From: Parietichytrium sp. I65-24A
Lineage: Eukaryota; Sar; Bigyra; Thraustochytrida; Thraustochytriidae
Reading direction: 5' to 3'
Length of the DNA stretch: 64,000 nucleotides
Assembly: GCA_012862575.1 (NCBI GenBank)
Contig: BLSF01000027.1
Span: forward strand, 62,001 to 126,000
How positions within the stretch are numbered: the stretch's first letter is position 1; each line of letters starts with the position of its first letter. The notes beneath the pieces are model-generated. The model was given only the letters and a program-made list of their open reading frames with translations, had not been told where the DNA came from and did no database searches. This document shows positions 10,545 through 19,925 of this stretch, piece after piece. The position numbers and the translations under genes are program-made.

Positions 10545-11831
10545 CTAAAGGGACACTTCCCGTTGTGATCTCAGTGCATCAACTTCTCTCTTGAGCTCCT
10601 GGAGATCGTTTGCATAGCCCTGGTTACTAGATTCCAAAAACGAAATCTTCTCTTTGAGCACCATATTTTCGGAAAGCAGCCCTTCAAGCCTTTTCGCTAA
10701 TGCAAATTTTACACCGTCTTTCTCTGCGGATGTGGTAGGGGCGGGAGCTGGTACAGCCCGCGCGCCATTTCCAGATCCTGCAGCACCCTTCTTACCACGC
10801 ATCAGGGATAAGCCGGGCAACCCGAGCGCACTTTCTCGAGATCGCGCCTCCTCTAATTGAGTCCGAAGGCTTTGCAATTCCGACTCAAGTTGGGCCACCC
10901 TGGCTTCCAAGTTGATCTTTTGCGTATGCGCCTCCTCGGCCTGCGACTCGCTCTTCTTGAACTCAAGCTGCAATAATTCCACTTTATCGCATTCTTTCTG
11001 GAGTTGCGCCCGGAGATCTTTGATTAAATTGACTCCCTTCTTTTGCGAAATTTTGTGTTGCACGTTCGTATCTTCTAGTTCAGTCTTAAGCTCCTCTAAT
11101 TGAACTTTGCACCTCTCCAGTTCTTCCGTGAGAGTTTTTGTAGACTCCTGGTCGCCCCGATACTTGTCATGTAGCTCAGCGTACTGTGCCTCGAGGCTCG
11201 CCAAAGCTTCTGTCTTAACAGCGAGAGTCGCCTCCAAAGACAGTGCCTTGGCAGTGGTCTCTTCCAGCTGGGTTTCCACCTTGTTGAACTCTATTAGCGT
11301 GGCATCCAGCTGTTCTGAAGTTTGAGCATGATTGATCTGTAGCTCTTCAATCATCTTTGTTTTATCCTGTAAGGCAGCCTCGCTTGCAGCAAGCTGCGAT
11401 TGGGCCTGGGCCCTTCGTCGGGAAGCTGCCTTCAGTTTCTCGTTCAGTTTCTCGATTTCGCCATCAGCTTCAGCTCTTGACTTTTCATTTTCAGCAGCAT
11501 TTTCGGCGGCCGCAAGATTGTTTTGCAGCTTCTCCTTCTCCTCGTTCGCTAGTTCGCATTTGGACTTCCATCCTTTAGCGTCTTCGAGTGCTGCTTGAAG
11601 GCTCTCTCGAAGGTTGCTAATCTCCTCTTTGTTTTTGGGGCAGTTTGAGCAAGTCGGGCTCGTAATTTCTAACGCTGCTTTCAAAGTTTCAACCTGCGAC
11701 TGCAGAGCGGTGTTTCGCTGCTCCAGATCATGGACTTTCTGACACAGGAGATCTACAGACAGAGCCCCCTCTGATTGGGCCGGGCCCGACTCCGGAGGCG
11801 TTTCTAGCGCGTTTGGCTCGCCGTCAGCCAT
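10545..11831 (-). CDS. Long coiled-coil protein, GRIPAP1/CCDC186-like
   Basis: 428 aa, almost entirely heptad-rich from about residue 25 to 420, broken by a Gly/Ala/Pro-rich linker near 345-370. The stretch GVNLIKDLRAQLQKECDKVE and the C-terminal block LSENMVLKEKISFLESSNQG resemble the C-terminal part of GRIP1-associated protein 1 and related endosome/Golgi tethers. That likeness is suggestive only, since coiled coils look alike. A CSNCPKNK motif near residue 80 has two Cys. The start ATG at 11831 opens an acidic leader. No membrane segment is seen. Confidence 0.6.
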   Translation of the reverse strand: MADGEPNALETPPESGPAQSEGALSVDLLCQKVHDLEQRNTALQSQVETLKAALEITSPTCSNCPKNKEEISNLRESLQAALEDAKGWKSKCELANEEKEKLQNNLAAAENAAENEKSRAEADGEIEKLNEKLKAASRRRAQAQSQLAASEAALQDKTKMIEELQINHAQTSEQLDATLIEFNKVETQLEETTAKALSLEATLAVKTEALASLEAQYAELHDKYRGDQESTKTLTEELERCKVQLEELKTELEDTNVQHKISQKKGVNLIKDLRAQLQKECDKVELLQLEFKKSESQAEEAHTQKINLEARVAQLESELQSLRTQLEEARSRESALGLPGLSLMRGKKGAAGSGNGARAVPAPAPTTSAEKDGVKFALAKRLEGLLSENMVLKEKISFLESSNQGYANDLQELKREVDALRSQREVSL

Positions 11832-12609
11832 AGCCGTCTAGCTCAGGATTGCGGTTGGGCGCCTTGACGGTTGAGGGTGTACACCAATAGAAGGATAAGA
11901 TTGTGGGTGCCACCTGCCACCGCCCAGCGCCAGCCAATTGTGTGTCCGAAGTATGGATGCAATGGGAGTTGAACTAAAATCCACCAAAACAGCGGATGCT
12001 GCCGATTGACGCACCTGTTTGTCAGTCTGAGATTGGTGAGGAGGAAGATGAGGAAGGAAGCAAAACAAAGAAATTAGATCAAAGGTAAGTTGGCAGTACT
12101 AGTACTCGGTACTGTACCATGGGGTTACTACAGTGTGTACACGTGCTACTAATACCTGGGAGTATGGACCTTTTACCTTTTTCTTTATCGAGTAAGTAAC
12201 TAATAGAAGTATTTAATTTTGGTAGTATAAGGTTAATGGTTACGTGTGGGCACCGGTACCGGTACATAGTGAGGGTGAGAGAGTGATGGCGCTAAGAATG
12301 TCTGATCCTCCTAAATGTGTATAAGAGTACATAGTACTGAATGTGTGTAGTGCTAGCTAGATAGGCTAGAGCTAGTACTTGCAACAATAAGTGAAAGCAA
12401 CGATTGGTGGTGTTGCAGAAGTTTTGGCAAGAAAGCCTTGGCGTGCTTTCGCAACGGCATCTGCGCTGTACAAAGGAAAACCGGTCTGGTGTACTGGAAG
12501 AAGACTGCCACCATCGCCAAGCCTTCGCAGCGCTTCCATCCGTGGACGCAGCTTGTGGATTGTTCTGCAAAGGAGACCTAGCTAAGCTTACCTTGAGTAG
12601 GTTTGCAAG
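11832..12609. other. Intergenic region rich in GTAC and CTAG palindromes
   Basis: This is the divergent spacer between the coiled-coil and SHQ1 genes. Between about 12093 and 12385 it contains dense short palindromes (AGTACT, ACTAGT, GGTACC, CTAGCTAG), for example GGCAGTACTAGTACTCGG and GCACCGGTACCGGTAC. The function is unknown. Similar clusters occur near 15160-15375. Confidence 0.5.
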
Positions 12610-14284
12610 ATGCCGGTCACTCCAAACTTTTCACTGCGGCAGGACGACGATTTTGTGTACTTGGATGTTTGTGTGCCCTTTGTACGCATGAACGACCTCG
12701 AATATGTGATTGACGGCCCGCAAGTGTCCCTTTTTGTCAAACCATACCTCCTGCGACTTGAGCTGTCCGGCCCGGTCTTGGACAACGATGAAAACCCCGC
12801 AAAGGCAGTGTACGATCCAAATGAGAGCAATGGAACGATTCATCTGAAGCTTCCTAAACAGAATCGCGGTCAGGAATTTTCAGACTTGGATCTCTTGACA
12901 AAACTTATGCAACCGCGCAAGGCTGGGCCTTCAGGAAGTGCGAAACGGTCAAGCTCGCAAACTTTAGCCCAGGGTGAGGCTCATAAACCTTTCGACATTG
13001 AGCGAGAGCGGCAGCTCCTCGATGAGCTTATTGAAGGACCTGCTTATTTGAAAGCGAGCGCTGAAAGCTCTTCAAGACCTCTGATTCAAGTTCTAGAATC
13101 AACGACGTTTGAGGATTCTACTGGCGAGGATGCTGAGCCACAACAAGCGAAGGAGCCAGAAAACATTGCCACCGCCGACAGCTCAAATGCAGCCCCTTGC
13201 GACGAATCGGTGCCTCAATCCGCTCCTCCGCCAACCCCAGCGGCCCCGTCGGGCCAAGCAGACTCATCCAACTCAAGTCGCAGTACCCAGCTCTTGTCAA
13301 AGCTTTTGTCCGAGACAAGTTTGTCAGAGTCCCAGCAAGAAGGTCTCGATTTTAGGGACAAGGAGGAAACGCCAATGGAATTGTCTCTTGGCAAGGTCAC
13401 GTATGGGTTCAATCACTCAAGTTCATCGTTTTTTGGTGACTTCATCATAGAATTTCCCGAGCTCGTGGATATACAAGACCCTGACCATATGACACCCGAG
13501 CAACGCCGAATCTCGAGGATAGATGATGAGAACGACAAACTTGACGTTGAGCGATATCTCGGGGACTTTTTTTACGGAAAGGAAGACCAACTATTTCAGT
13601 CTGCTATGAGCTACACCCCCTTCTGGAAAAGTGAAATTTCATTCTCACAGAAAGAAAACGAGCAGATGCTACACCTGACAAATCGAGAGTTCCTGCCATT
13701 CTCAGAGCGCGAACACTGCGAAGCGTTGTGTGCGATCTTGGACATTGTGATTGCTTCGATTTACGACATCAGGCTAACACAGGGTGAGCCGAATGTGGAG
13801 TCTGCCTGGACAACTCGCAAGCTGTCATCGACGCTTTCCTGGTTGGATGAATTTGAGGTAAGTTCCTTGATGTTGATGAATGTTCTCTGGCGTCGGAGCT
13901 GATTTTCCCTTCTTTGGCATTTTTAAGACACCCTTGGAAGTAGCCGCCGCCGCTGCTCACCGCATGCTCGCGTTTCCATACATGCGAAGGATGGATTTAG
14001 TGTGTCTCGTGATCGAGGATGCGATCGACGTGCTCAAAGCCGGCCGAAGAGCGATCCTCAAGATTTTGCTTGGTGTACACCGGCTATTTGCGCGCTCTGA
14101 GCAATTTTATCTCCTCAATCGCCTATACCTGACTGATATGACGATCTGGTTGCAACATGTCGAGCAGACTATACTGGACGACTTTGCTCGGCTTGCTTGC
14201 CGTGACCTCTCGTCATTTGTAAATACACCGTTTGAGTATTTGAGATGGGACATTGAACATCTCCCTGAATCCTCGGTGGAGTGA
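12610..14284 (+). CDS. SHQ1: SHQ1, H/ACA snoRNP assembly factor
   Basis: Exons 12610-13857 and 13928-14284 flank a 70-bp intron (GTAAGT...TTTTTAAG, phase 0), giving 534 aa. SHQ1 chaperones dyskerin/Cbf5 during H/ACA RNP assembly. Residues 1-95 are the CS-like domain opening with MPVTPNFSLRQDDDFVYLDV and containing VKPYLLRLELSGP. A Ser/Pro/Gln-rich linker follows, then the helical SHQ1 domain (about 250-525). Exon 2 supplies AGRRAILKILLGVHRLF and LYLTDMTIWLQH, both matching the family. The splice is needed to keep the C-terminal third, since the unspliced frame stops at 13902. Confidence 0.93.
13858..13927 (+). other. Intron of SHQ1
   Basis: 70 bp, GAG|GTAAGT donor and TTTTTAAG|ACA acceptor, phase 0. 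Removal joins LSWLDEFE to TPLEVAAAAAHRML, as expected for SHQ1. Confidence 0.85.
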
Positions 14285-14523
14285 GCATGTGCTTGGACAT
14301 CGATTGAATTCTTCCCGCTAAAAAAACTTGATTCATATTGTCATCTCTTCGGACTTATTGGCGTCAAAGTCGGGCCGCCATGGTGTCGCTCACATGGAGT
14401 ATTTTGTAGACCTTCGCCAAAGTAGAGGATCATTCCGAAAGGAAAAAAGACGTCTGAAAAATGAAAAACATAAATGACAATAGATTTTGCGAAGGTTCTC
14501 AAAGCACGGCACAGGCCACCCCT

Positions 14524-14760
14524 CTACTTGCGCCCTGTCACCTCCTTCACCAGCTCCTGACGAAATTCCTTGAAAAACGCCAAAGCTGATTTGGATTGTT
14601 CCTGCGCCACGACTTTGCTGTCTTTGAGCATTTTGTGCGAGTTTTGTACATTTTGGTGAGTTTTGTGCGCCGCGGAAATGAAGGACTTGGAGTTTGCAAG
14701 TCGCTTCGTGATGAGCTCGGTGGCCAGGTAGTTGGCGATCCTCTGAAAGAACTGCGACAT
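14524..14760 (-). CDS. Small basic protein, 78 aa, unknown
   Basis: It starts MSQFFQRIANYLATELITKR and ends ELVKEVTGRK. It has a predicted amphipathic N-terminal helix, then a polar Lys/His/Ser-rich middle. ATG context is good (GCAGCCATG, G at -3). The open frame continues upstream but the first good ATG is at 14760. There is no recognised domain. The helix followed by 'ELITKRLANSKSF' looks like the conserved core of a small organellar or membrane-associated protein, but I cannot name it. It converges with SHQ1. Confidence 0.55.
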   Translation of the reverse strand: MSQFFQRIANYLATELITKRLANSKSFISAAHKTHQNVQNSHKMLKDSKVVAQEQSKSALAFFKEFRQELVKEVTGRK

Positions 14761-15475
14761 GGCTGCGACGAGAGTTTTTCCTCTTTTTCTGCAAGATGGG
14801 CTTTGCTCTGGGATCTCGTTGCCAGCTCGTGTATCAGCGAGCGGTGACGTGAGTGCGCGGGAGTCGGGGGTTGACAATGAGCACCACAACGTCTCGGGCC
14901 AGGCACACTCTCCTCTCCTTCCTCTCTTTCTCTCTCTCTCTCACTCTCCTCGTTCCCTCCTATTCACCATTCGCTCACGGTCAATGAAAAACACCAAAAA
15001 CAAACAAACACCCACCCCCTCACGGTAACCCTTATCCAAACCGCTAACCAATTCCCATGCTTTCCTTTCCAATCGCCGCGGCCATCGTCCAATCGTCTCA
15101 CGGCAGCTACGGCATTTACTAAGGGTTGTGTCGTGTGTCTTTCGAGAAGAAGGGCACGCAGGCACGTAGTACAGCAGTGGTACTCGAGTACCATACTTCT
15201 ATCTACTAGCTGGTACCATAGGAACTAGTGATATTCACTAGCTAGGCAAAATTATAGCTAGACTAGCTATGTTATAATAGGATACTGGTAGTACTGGTAC
15301 TGGGACGACAGACAAGACAAGCGCCGCGAGTAGTTACCCGGTACCAGGGTACCTGGTACTGACAGTGAGTACCCTTTGCGCTTCTGATTTGATTGCAAGA
15401 AAGTACTGACGCTCTCGTGAGAGTACGACTCCCTTTCCCTGCGAGGATTCCAGCGCCGCGGGAACGACTGCAAAG
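14761..15475. other. Intergenic region with CT microsatellite and GTAC/CTAG-rich block
   Basis: This is the spacer between divergent small-protein and UXT genes. It holds a (CT)n tract at about 14910-14950 and a block at 15160-15375 dense in GGTACC, AGTACT, CTAGCTAG and ACTAGT. A near-perfect copy of the 17-nt motif lies at 15356-15372. Confidence 0.55.
15356..15372. promoter_or_regulatory. Recurring 17-nt near-palindrome, copy 2
   Basis: The sequence is GTACTGACAGTGAGTAC. Its reverse complement matches the copy at 2551-2567 at 16 of 17 positions. It lies about 105 bases upstream of the UXT start codon. Regulatory role inferred. Confidence 0.45.
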
Positions 15476-15880
15476 ATGGCGATCGCCAGACTGCGAGCGG
15501 CTCGCGAACTGGAGGATATGCTTCGCACGGAGCAAGAAAAAGCACAAACCACACAGGATGCCCTGCAAGATCTCGCCGAGCAAATTGATCTTCTCATAAA
15601 GCAGCAGAAATCTCAGTCAGGAGACGAGCGCCTAGTGGACCTCGGGTTGGAAATGATGTATTGCAGGGCTGTAGTAGATGACCCGGGCAGAATCTTCGTG
15701 GACGTCGGCCTTGGACATATTGTGGAGTTGGAACTTGGAGAGGCTAAAGATGTTGTTCAAAAGCGTATTGGTTACACCGAGCAACAGATTTCAAAAATCA
15801 TGGAGAAAAGAGCATCTTCTCAGGTTGAGGCTCAGATCCTCCAGGAAACCCTTCAAGCGCTTGAAGGCGATCTCTTTTAG
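15476..15880 (+). CDS. UXT: UXT-like prefoldin-alpha family protein
   Basis: 134 aa. UXT is an alpha-type prefoldin found in the R2TP/prefoldin-like (URI) complex. An N-terminal coiled coil (1-45) leads to the beta-hairpin core: LVDLGLEMMYCRAVVDD, RIFVDVGLGHIVELELGEA, then a C-terminal coiled coil. The VDLG and RIFVxVGLG...ELxLxEA pattern is typical of UXT rather than canonical prefoldin 3 or 5. The N-terminus is slightly shorter than in animals. The ATG (AAAGATGGCG) has a good context. A role in complex assembly fits neighbours SHQ1 and CIAO2B, but there is no physical linkage argument. Confidence 0.82.
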   Translation: MAIARLRAARELEDMLRTEQEKAQTTQDALQDLAEQIDLLIKQQKSQSGDERLVDLGLEMMYCRAVVDDPGRIFVDVGLGHIVELELGEAKDVVQKRIGYTEQQISKIMEKRASSQVEAQILQETLQALEGDLF

Positions 15881-16122
15881 TCCGCTGTGGTCACCCTCGT
15901 TTCTCCGACGTTGAGAATTTTGCATTTCGTCACTGCGGGCACTGACGAACCCGACAATGAATACACATCCAACAAAGAGATTGCAACTTTGATCTTGTGT
16001 TTAATAAAGGACAATATTTAACTGTAACTTTTGAAAAATTCCGAATAATTTGACAGCAGCAGGTTTTCAAACTTCTTACCTACAAAGAGCCCAAAAGGCG
16101 CACAAAAGCTGATTTTATCCAT

Positions 16123-16770
16123 TTACTGCTCGTGCATTGAGGTTGCCGTGAGGCATCTGTTCACGACCTGGAGAAGATGCGAGTTCTCCAGAGCAGCAGC
16201 AACCTGTTTGGCAAGTTAGTGATTCTATTCGGTTTCACCCAATTGCAAACTGCGAACTCACTCTCTCTTTGTCATTGAGCTGCTTATTCACTTGGCTCTC
16301 TTGCATGTGGCTTCCTGGCATTACATGAATGTCTACTTTGAACCTTGGTGGCAAAGAGCGCAAGAGCTTGACCCTTATGCTGAGCCCAATTAAAGTCTGC
16401 AAATTTAACCAATTCAAACGTCAGAAATTTGGCGTCTCTGAACGTCCTTTCTCACAAGAAAACTCGAATTCGACAAGAGGAAGGCTGTGAAACTTACACT
16501 CATACTGCAGTGTGGAACTGTTGGCGTGAAAAATATTTGCACTCTGCTTTTCGTGTCGTCCACGTGTACGTTGCAACACTCCACAACGTTGAGTTGCTGA
16601 AGAGTGAGCGGGTGCTCGGGATCCTGGATATCCCTTATCAGCTCGAAAACCTCTTCCGGGTCGAATGGCTCTCGAGAAAATTCATCGTCAAGGTCGTCCA
16701 CGGAGCGAGATCTCCGAAGTTCGTCCACGACGTACACTGTTGGGTTTTCGTTCAGTTTGGCTTGAGCCAT
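16123..16770 (-). CDS. CIAO2B: CIAO2B/MIP18-family cytosolic Fe-S assembly protein
   Basis: Three exons (16770-16498, 16396-16262, 16203-16123) encode 162 aa. It is the targeting component of the CIA complex that delivers Fe-S clusters to nuclear and cytosolic apoproteins. The family core is clear: [19 protein letters not shown], then [10 protein letters not shown] at the exon 1 end joined to [39 protein letters not shown], and [18 protein letters not shown] in exon 3. The reactive Cys lies in PHCSM. All introns are phase 0: 101 bp with a GTAAGT donor and 58 bp with a GTGAGT donor. The start is the [12 protein letters not shown]; the open frame upstream of it lacks family similarity. This is the most intron-rich gene in the window. 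Confidence 0.95.
16204..16261 (-). other. CIAO2B intron 2
   Basis: 58 bp, AGA|GTGAGT donor and AAACAG|GTT acceptor, phase 0. It joins LNDKER to VAAALEN. Confidence 0.85.
16397..16497 (-). other. CIAO2B intron 1
   Basis: 101 bp, AGT|GTAAGT donor and TTTGCAG|ACT acceptor, phase 0. It joins PHCSMS to TLIGLS. Confidence 0.85.
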
Positions 16771-17532
16771 CGCGAGTCTGAAAAGTGCAGTTGCCCCGCA
16801 GCCGCTGCCGTAGAGTCGCTTTCGCAAGGTGGCAAAGAAAGCTCTCCCAAAAACGCTTTGGCACACTCTCGTCTCTGTAGCTCCCACTGCCCGACCTCGC
16901 GAACGCCTTGATTGATGGTGCGAGTACATTGAACGTGAAGCAAACCAATAAATCGAGGATGAGGCAATCTACTACAAAGCTAGGTGTGTATCGTATGTAG
17001 GTAAATCATGTGACTACAGTGTGCATTACATATGAGCAAACACTATGTCTTGTATGAGATGGTGCTCTCTTCTAACTTATGTTCTGTCAGAATATATGTG
17101 TGATGGACATGTGACATCATGTGACCATGCAAACGATGTCAAAAGATGCCAAGTGATGGAAAGCAGCAAAACGAGAACCAAGAACCAAGAGCCAAGAATG
17201 CGGAACAAATCAGGAGCGCGCGGGGTCTGCCAAGACCAAGGTCAAGAGAAACGTTGCATGCAAGGCGACTCCCCTGCAGCCTCAATTTCCTCGTCGGCCA
17301 TTTAGCCGAACTCACTCGCTATCCAGACTCCGACTAGCTACTAGAGTGTCTTTTAAGCAGATGACATTGGCAACATGGGCAACATGGTCATCATGATCCC
17401 CAGGAGTCCGAAGACGTCAAGGTGGGAAACGCAGAGTGGCAGAAGAAGGAGACGAGCGGCGCTGCAGTGACGCGCACTGGACTCTCTCTGGGAAAGTGCC
17501 TTGTGCCCAGCTACCCGTGGCGACAATAAAAA
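16771..17532. other. Intergenic region between divergent genes
   Basis: About 760 bp upstream of both CIAO2B and the ATP-grasp gene. It contains ATGTGAC/CATGTGAC repeats near 17100-17130 and short GACATTGGCAACATGG direct repeats near 17360-17390. No gene was recognised. Confidence 0.5.
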
Positions 17533-18962
17533 ATGTTGGAGGATTTTTTCGGGATGCTCGGGCTTTTGGTGAAGCTATGCTCAGGCCTGGCGGTCTTGGC
17601 TGTCTGCAGTCTCGTGGCGGGAGCTGCGTACATGTGGCATGCGGCGAACGAAGCCGAGAAGAGAAACGTGCGCGAGGCATACAAAAGCACTGTCTTGTTT
17701 TGGCGCTGCATGTTTTTCTTCGTTCGCGGTGGGAAGTACTCCGAGTGCCCCTACTTCCAAGATGAGCGAGAGACTAAAGTCCGGCTCTTCGGTATTGCTC
17801 TGGGCTTCATTCTTTGGAACAAGCCGCACTATCGCAGCGGCACCTTCCAAGAAGACTTGAAGAAGAACCTTCGGAACGTTGCAATTCCTGGAACCGGCGT
17901 CCCGCTGAGCATATTTGCTTACTCAAAGCTATTGGCATATCCCCTTGTTTTTGCAGGATATCCACTTACATGTCTCGGGGCAGCCTTTCATGTTGGAGGC
18001 AAAGATGTGAAAAAAGTTTGTGATGCCTACCAGGATCAACTGCTGAGAGCTACGGACTGGTTTTCATTTTGGCGCCTCAACTGTGCGCTTGCGTCGTATC
18101 ATAGCTTGGTAACTCACGAGAAGACCTACGAATTGGAAGACAAGCTCACCTTTCTTGAAGTGGCGAAGCGGAAAGACGTGGCCATCTCTCCATTCCTGGA
18201 CATTCCTGCGCTAATATGCAAGCACCGAAACGAAGAAGGTGGTCTTGGGATTCATTTCTACTCGAATGCAGTGGTTGGCGGAGACTGGATTATTCAGGAG
18301 GTCCTAGAAAACAGCCCAACTCTCACTGAATTACTCCCCGACAATGCACCGCTGTCGACGTTCAGAGTCATCACGGCCTCGTCTTGCAGCGAAAACGAAA
18401 TAACTGCTCTTTCTTGCGTCTGGCGGGCAGGTCTTAAAAACTCCAAAACGGACCACGCCGCAATTCTTTTCGATGTTGATCGTGAGAAGAACTGTTTCAA
18501 AAATGGGGTGACAAACGGCCACTGGTATCAGCTTGGGCTCCACAAGATCTTGACTTGCCCTTGGACTGCTTCTCATGATATTTCCCACCACCCAGATAGC
18601 GGGAAAATGGTCGCAGGAGAAAGTATCGACGCGAAAAAGATTTCTGAATTCGCTCGAATGGCGCACAAGGAAATGATGCCCAAGGTCCCTATCGTCGGCT
18701 GGGACGTTGCGCTGACGAAAGACAAAGGGATGTTGATGCTTGAGTGCAATTTGTAAGTTGTTTATACCTTGTGATGCGTTGTGAAGATATATGGCACTAA
18801 TGATGTGAATTTGCCGAACGTATCAGGTCATGCAACTTTTTTCTTGGAAGCTTTGACCACCACAAATATTTTGAGTTTGTGGAGAAGTATTTTGTACATT
18901 TGGAGCAACTAACAGCTGAAGTTGAGCTAGGTAAGGAAAGCGTGTCAATGCGCGATGGATGA
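17533..18962 (+). CDS. Membrane-anchored sugar-transfer-type ATP-grasp protein
   Basis: Exons 17533-18752 and 18827-18962 flank a 74-bp intron (GTAAGT...TATCAG, phase 2), giving about 451 aa. An N-terminal hydrophobic segment at residues 8-36 suggests an anchor. The C-terminal half carries ATP-grasp features: HHPDSGKMVAGESI, AHKEMMPKVPIVGWDVALT, and after splicing LMLECNLSCNFFLGSFDHHK. The acidic and Asn residues of LECN fit the metal-binding end of ATP-grasp enzymes. The likeness is to the 'sugar-transfer associated' ATP-grasp family. The substrate is unknown. A GTAAG at 18931 might be another donor, so the last 10 residues are less certain. Confidence 0.75.
18753..18826 (+). other. Intron of the ATP-grasp gene
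   Basis: 74 bp, AATTT|GTAAGT donor and TATCAG|GTC acceptor, phase 2. It restores the conserved LECNLSCNFF stretch. Confidence 0.8.
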
Positions 18963-18988
18963 GACGCTCCCATGTGTTTCCAAGCCTC

Positions 18989-19468
18989 TTATGGACTATC
19001 GAACCGCAGCTTTGCGATCCTTCTAGCTGGTCGAAAAATGTAATCGTACTTTTCCTTTTCCACTGAATCTTCAGAGGTTTGCCAAGTTGTAAATGTTTGT
19101 TCTCTCGCTGCCATACAGCCCTCCTCCGAGTCGCTCTGGAGGGTGGCTCCCTTCTGTATTTTTAGCTTCTCAGCCTGTTGGCCGCGCTCCTCTTTTGTGT
19201 TCTCCTTTTTTACCTCGCGCAGTCGAGTCATAAGTGCCGCAAGCATGTCTTTCCTCTCATCCGAGGTGATGACTCCGCGTGACGCCCATGATCGTAGTTC
19301 ACAGACAGTTTGCGAGCTGTTCTCGCTTAGCCAAAGCGCCGAGCTACTTGAGATCTTGGCGCGCAATTCCGCAGGCGTTGAGTACTCATTCTCCATCGTG
19401 ACTCGCGACGCCGCCCTCGCCAGGTCGATGAGGAGCCGAATTTTTTGTCGCAAAAGGCTCTTGCACAT
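18989..19468 (-). CDS. Hypothetical protein, 159 aa
   Basis: The ATG at 19468 has A at -3. An alternative is the internal MENEYSTPAE Met, 24 residues later. The protein is hydrophilic and helical, with a Lys/Glu-rich stretch (LREVKKENTKEERGQQAEKL) and a basic C-terminus (YIFRPARRIAKLRF). No family was recognised. Its stop lies 26 bp from the end of the convergent ATP-grasp gene. Composition and good start context favour a real gene. Confidence 0.55.
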   Translation of the reverse strand: MCKSLLRQKIRLLIDLARAASRVTMENEYSTPAELRAKISSSSALWLSENSSQTVCELRSWASRGVITSDERKDMLAALMTRLREVKKENTKEERGQQAEKLKIQKGATLQSDSEEGCMAAREQTFTTWQTSEDSVEKEKYDYIFRPARRIAKLRFDSP

Positions 19469-19925
19469 CCTGCTATCGAAATTTAACCGCGATTATTGTA
19501 TGCAAACCTCACAGCAATAAACTCACAGTCAGTCGATATCGTTCCAAATTATCTTTGCCTGACTGTTGTCGAGGAGCGCCATTCCAACGCAGCTCATGTC
19601 AAATTGACAGTGACCAGCGAGAGCAGTGCACTGCGCTGCTCCAACATTGCACGGCTCAATGCTCAGCCTAGGGCTCAGCTTTCATCAATGATCATCATGA
19701 TCATCATGATCATGCCATCATGAGTCATGATGATCTAAACGTCGGAAACGGTCATGACAGACTAGTATAGTATTTGTTGACAGGATGATACGAGTACCGC
19801 ACCAGTGCTCTGAGTACCATTTGGCAAACCTTGAAGCTTCCGAGCCCAGCGTTTTCCAAACCAGGTGTCCACATTGGACAAGCGCGAGAAGAGTGAACGC
19901 AGTGCGGACTCAGAATCGCCCGATC
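19469..19925. other. Intergenic region with motif fragment and ATCATG repeat
   Basis: This is a divergent spacer. ACTCACAGTCAGT at 19521-19533 matches the core of the recurring 17-nt motif. It is followed by an ATCATG-rich repeat at 19682-19735. Confidence 0.5.
19682..19735. repeat. Imperfect ATCATG/ATGATC repeat
   Basis: Overlapping ATGATCATC units form nested short palindromes (TGATCA, ATCATGAT) over about 50 bp in the calpain-like gene's upstream region. Confidence 0.7.
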
